Shown here one piece after another: positions 62,227 through 64,000 of a stretch of 64,000 nucleotides of DNA. Under the pieces are notes generated by a model that was not told where the DNA came from, ran no database searches, and saw nothing but the letters and a program-made list of their open reading frames with translations. Source of the stretch: Priestia filamentosa (GTDB lineage Bacteria; Bacillota; Bacilli; Bacillales; Bacillaceae_H); contig NZ_FXAJ01000009.1 in the NCBI RefSeq assembly GCF_900177535.1, forward strand, positions 27,707 through 91,706. The letters are read 5' to 3'. The position numbers and the translations under genes were made by a program. Every line of letters starts with the position of its first letter. Positions within the stretch are counted from its first letter, which is position 1.

Positions 62227-62856
62227 ATGAAAAGTCGAAACCTTGTACGTTTCTTTTTATCAACACTTTCAGTTGGGGCTGTCATAACAGTATTTGTTGG
62301 ATTTACATTGAACTGGGGAGAATATAAGGACCTTTTTATTCAAGGTGAAATAGGTGAGATAGTAGCAATTGCTATTTGGCTAATTGGGGTAGGCTGTATC
62401 TTTAGTTTAATTAGTCAGATGGGCTTTTTTTCTTACTTGACTGTTCACAGATTTGGACTTGGTATCTTTAAGTCTTCATCACTTTGGAATTCAGTACAAG
62501 TTGTTCTTATTCTTTTTGTCCTATTTGATTTTGTTTATTTTAGATATACATTTTTTGCTGAAGCAGGAGAATCAATCATGAATTACCTCTTCCTTGCTCT
62601 CACACTTTTAGTAGTCGGGGTTGCCTTCTCATATGTAAAAATGAAGCAAACAAACCGAACAGCATTTATCCCAGCTTTATTTTTCTTAACTGTTGTGACG
62701 ATTGTCGAGTGGTTTCCAGCACTAAGAACAAATGAGGAAAGTTGGCTGTATCTTATGCTAATTCCATTGCTTATCTGCAATATCTATCAACTTTTGATGC
62801 TTCCGAAATTTTTGAAATCTCCTTATATAATGAAAGAAGTGAGAGAAAGTAAGTAA
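62227..62856 (+). CDS. kbaA: KinB-signalling pathway activator KbaA
   Basis: KbaA (209 residues) is a membrane protein needed for KinB to feed the sporulation phosphorelay. About six hydrophobic segments are visible, beginning with FFLSTLSVGAVITVFVGFTL; the conserved SQMGFFSYLTVHRFGLGIF lies in the middle. The ribosome-binding site is GGGGGAG. Position between gerD and pdaB supports the call. Confidence 0.92.
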   Translation: MKSRNLVRFFLSTLSVGAVITVFVGFTLNWGEYKDLFIQGEIGEIVAIAIWLIGVGCIFSLISQMGFFSYLTVHRFGLGIFKSSSLWNSVQVVLILFVLFDFVYFRYTFFAEAGESIMNYLFLALTLLVVGVAFSYVKMKQTNRTAFIPALFFLTVVTIVEWFPALRTNEESWLYLMLIPLLICNIYQLLMLPKFLKSPYIMKEVRESK

Positions 62857-62897
62857 AAAAAGCCCCATCCTTCAATAAGGGAAGGATAGGGGTTATT
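62857..62897. terminator. Bidirectional terminator between kbaA and pdaB
   Basis: CCCCATCCTTC and GAAGGATAGGGG form the stem with one mismatch. A-rich and T-rich flanks suit both directions. Confidence 0.82.
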
Positions 62898-63657
62898 TAA
62901 TTTCTTCACTTTTAGAAGTAGCACCAGAAATTAAACTTGAAACTGTTGTTGTCTTTAATTTCTTTTTTGAAAGTTCTCTAAGGATAGAAGGAAGAGCTTC
63001 ATTTGTTTGCTGAGCAGAATCAGATGCATGAAGAAGAACAATGTCACCGCCTTTAATTTTCTCAGTTGCATTTCTTACAATCTTATCTACACCAGGATTT
63101 AACCAGTCTTCTGTATTAAGACTCCAATGAACAATTGTATAATTATAGGCTTCCGCAATTTTTAAAGTTTCTTTGTCAAAATGTCCATTAGGTGGTCTAA
63201 GTAGTTTGATCTTGTCAACACCAAGTGTTTTAAATGCTTTTTCAGATTTAGCGATATCTTGGCGGATTTCTTGTGCTTCTAAACTTGTATAGCTTTCATA
63301 CGCGTAACCCATAGAACCAATCTCATGTCCATCTTCTTGAATTCGCTTTACAATTTCAGGGTGTCTCTCTGCCCATGAAGCAGATAAAAAGAAAGTAGCA
63401 TTCTCAATATCATGTGAGCGTAAAGTATCTAAAATTTCTTCAGCCTTTTCATCTCCCCAACTAATATTGAATGTAAGAGCAACTTTGTCCTTAATTGTCC
63501 CATTCTCATAAATTGCTTTTGGGCCATCTTTGGTTGAGAAAACTGGAATGTGAAATAACGTCTGAGTAAGTAGAAAACCACCTGCAAAAAATGATAGTAT
63601 TAAAACCAATACAATTTGTTTTGCTCGACTTCCATTAATCGTATAGAAAAAATTCAT
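62893..63657 (-). CDS. pdaB: Polysaccharide deacetylase-family sporulation protein PdaB
   Basis: PdaB (254 residues) is needed for stable spores in B. subtilis. An N-terminal membrane anchor (about 13-33) precedes a NodB-homology domain. In place of the usual TFDDG metal motif the sequence reads [15 protein letters not shown]; the first Asp, kept as TFDIS in B. subtilis PdaB as I recall it, is Asn here. [12 protein letters not shown] and [10 protein letters not shown] are other family motifs. The ATG at 63657 follows AAGGGGGTAAA; an in-frame ATG at 63693 is upstream of that site. A deacetylase activity is doubtful. Confidence 0.92.
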   Translation of the reverse strand: MNFFYTINGSRAKQIVLVLILSFFAGGFLLTQTLFHIPVFSTKDGPKAIYENGTIKDKVALTFNISWGDEKAEEILDTLRSHDIENATFFLSASWAERHPEIVKRIQEDGHEIGSMGYAYESYTSLEAQEIRQDIAKSEKAFKTLGVDKIKLLRPPNGHFDKETLKIAEAYNYTIVHWSLNTEDWLNPGVDKIVRNATEKIKGGDIVLLHASDSAQQTNEALPSILRELSKKKLKTTTVSSLISGATSKSEEIK

Positions 63658-63760
63658 GTTTACCCCCTTATGAAACAAGCTATCTTGTCTCATAATATGT
63701 AGGGGTTAGCTCCTTCATAACATGATTTTAAAAAAAGAATAAAAAAAATGAAATTTAGTG

Positions 63761-63789
63761 TTGACGTTTCTTTTGAAACTTGATATATT
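63761..63789 (+). promoter_or_regulatory. rrn operon promoter P1
   Basis: TTGACG (63761-63766), a 17-bp spacer and TATATT (63784-63789). The A-rich stretch just upstream (63,730-63,752) could be an UP element. Confidence 0.78.
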
Positions 63790-63854
63790 ATTACTTGTCG
63801 CTGCTACGGTAGCGCAAAACGAACAAAAACAAAAAAGATTTTCAAAAAAAGTTG

Positions 63855-63883
63855 TTGACACATTTCGGAAGAAGTGATAAGAT
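63855..63883 (+). promoter_or_regulatory. rrn operon promoter P2
   Basis: TTGACA (63855-63860), a 17-bp spacer and TAAGAT (63878-63883). The tandem P1-P2 arrangement, about 94 bp apart, is typical of Bacillus rrn operons. Confidence 0.85.
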
Positions 63884-64000
63884 ATAAAAGTCGCTGTTAA
63901 CGACAAATGAAGTGATTGACCTTTGAAAACTGAACAAAATACGTCAACGTTAATTCTATTTTATTTTTAAAACAACGTTTCTTATTAGAAACAAAAAGCT
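63884..64000 (+). other. rRNA operon leader (16S gene lies beyond the window)
   Basis: The sequence TGACCTTTGAAAACTGAACA (63,918-63,937) is the motif found in Bacillus 16S leaders upstream of the mature rRNA. The 16S gene itself is not reached. Confidence 0.75.

Overview
The window is from a low-GC, spore-forming Gram-positive of the Bacillaceae. It carries the str, S10, spc and alpha ribosomal operons in Bacillus order, the sporulation and germination genes cwlD, gerD, kbaA and pdaB, and an rrn leader at the right end. The levansucrase resembles those of Bacillus and Priestia megaterium, but I do not assign a species.

Layout. (1) 1-25,070: conserved housekeeping block: end of rpoC, rpsL-rpsG-fusA-tufA, rpsJ through map, infA through rplQ, the ECF transporter core ecfA1-ecfA2-ecfT, truA, rplM-rpsI. 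Two small genes normally found here are decayed: an L7Ae-type gene (rplGB/ybxF) between rpoC and rpsL, and a KOW-domain gene between map and infA. Several intergenic hairpins that are not terminators lie in this block. (2) 25,000-32,060: an island of about 7 kb flanked by a direct repeat of the 3' end of rpsI plus its terminator. It carries a heterocycloanthracin-like thiazole/oxazole-modified peptide (TOMM) cluster: a precursor with 13 Cys, an ocin-ThiF-like leader-binding protein, a fused cyclodehydratase/YcaO protein and a double-domain SagB-like dehydrogenase. Remnants of an XRE regulator and of what looks like a DMT transporter lie beside it. (3) 32,060-59,050: further accessory DNA. It holds an unknown small protein, an LLM flavin oxidoreductase, a gutR/gutB-gutP-fruC sorbitol module, an SDR, an Lrp regulator, an amino-acid/2-oxo-acid cassette (thioesterase, Leu/Val/Phe dehydrogenase, E1alpha-E1beta-E2, permease), a fructan module on the minus strand (histidine kinase, response regulator, solute-binding lipoprotein, sacB, levB), and a DHA2 exporter. 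(4) 59,050-64,000: conserved synteny resumes with ybaK-cwlD-salA, gerD, kbaA, pdaB and tandem rrn promoters.

In B. subtilis, as I recall it, rpsI lies almost next to ybaK. About 34 kb of accessory DNA therefore separates them here, and at least part of it arrived by an event that duplicated the end of rpsI.

How the genes work together. The gut genes import and oxidise sorbitol to fructose and phosphorylate it under GutR control. SacB and LevB make and cut levan, and probably answer to the upstream sensor set. The E1/E2/dehydrogenase cassette would turn branched-chain or aromatic amino acids into acyl-CoAs using an E3 encoded elsewhere. The TOMM enzymes would convert the precursor's Cys residues to thiazoles. 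No exporter, protease or immunity gene is visible beside them.
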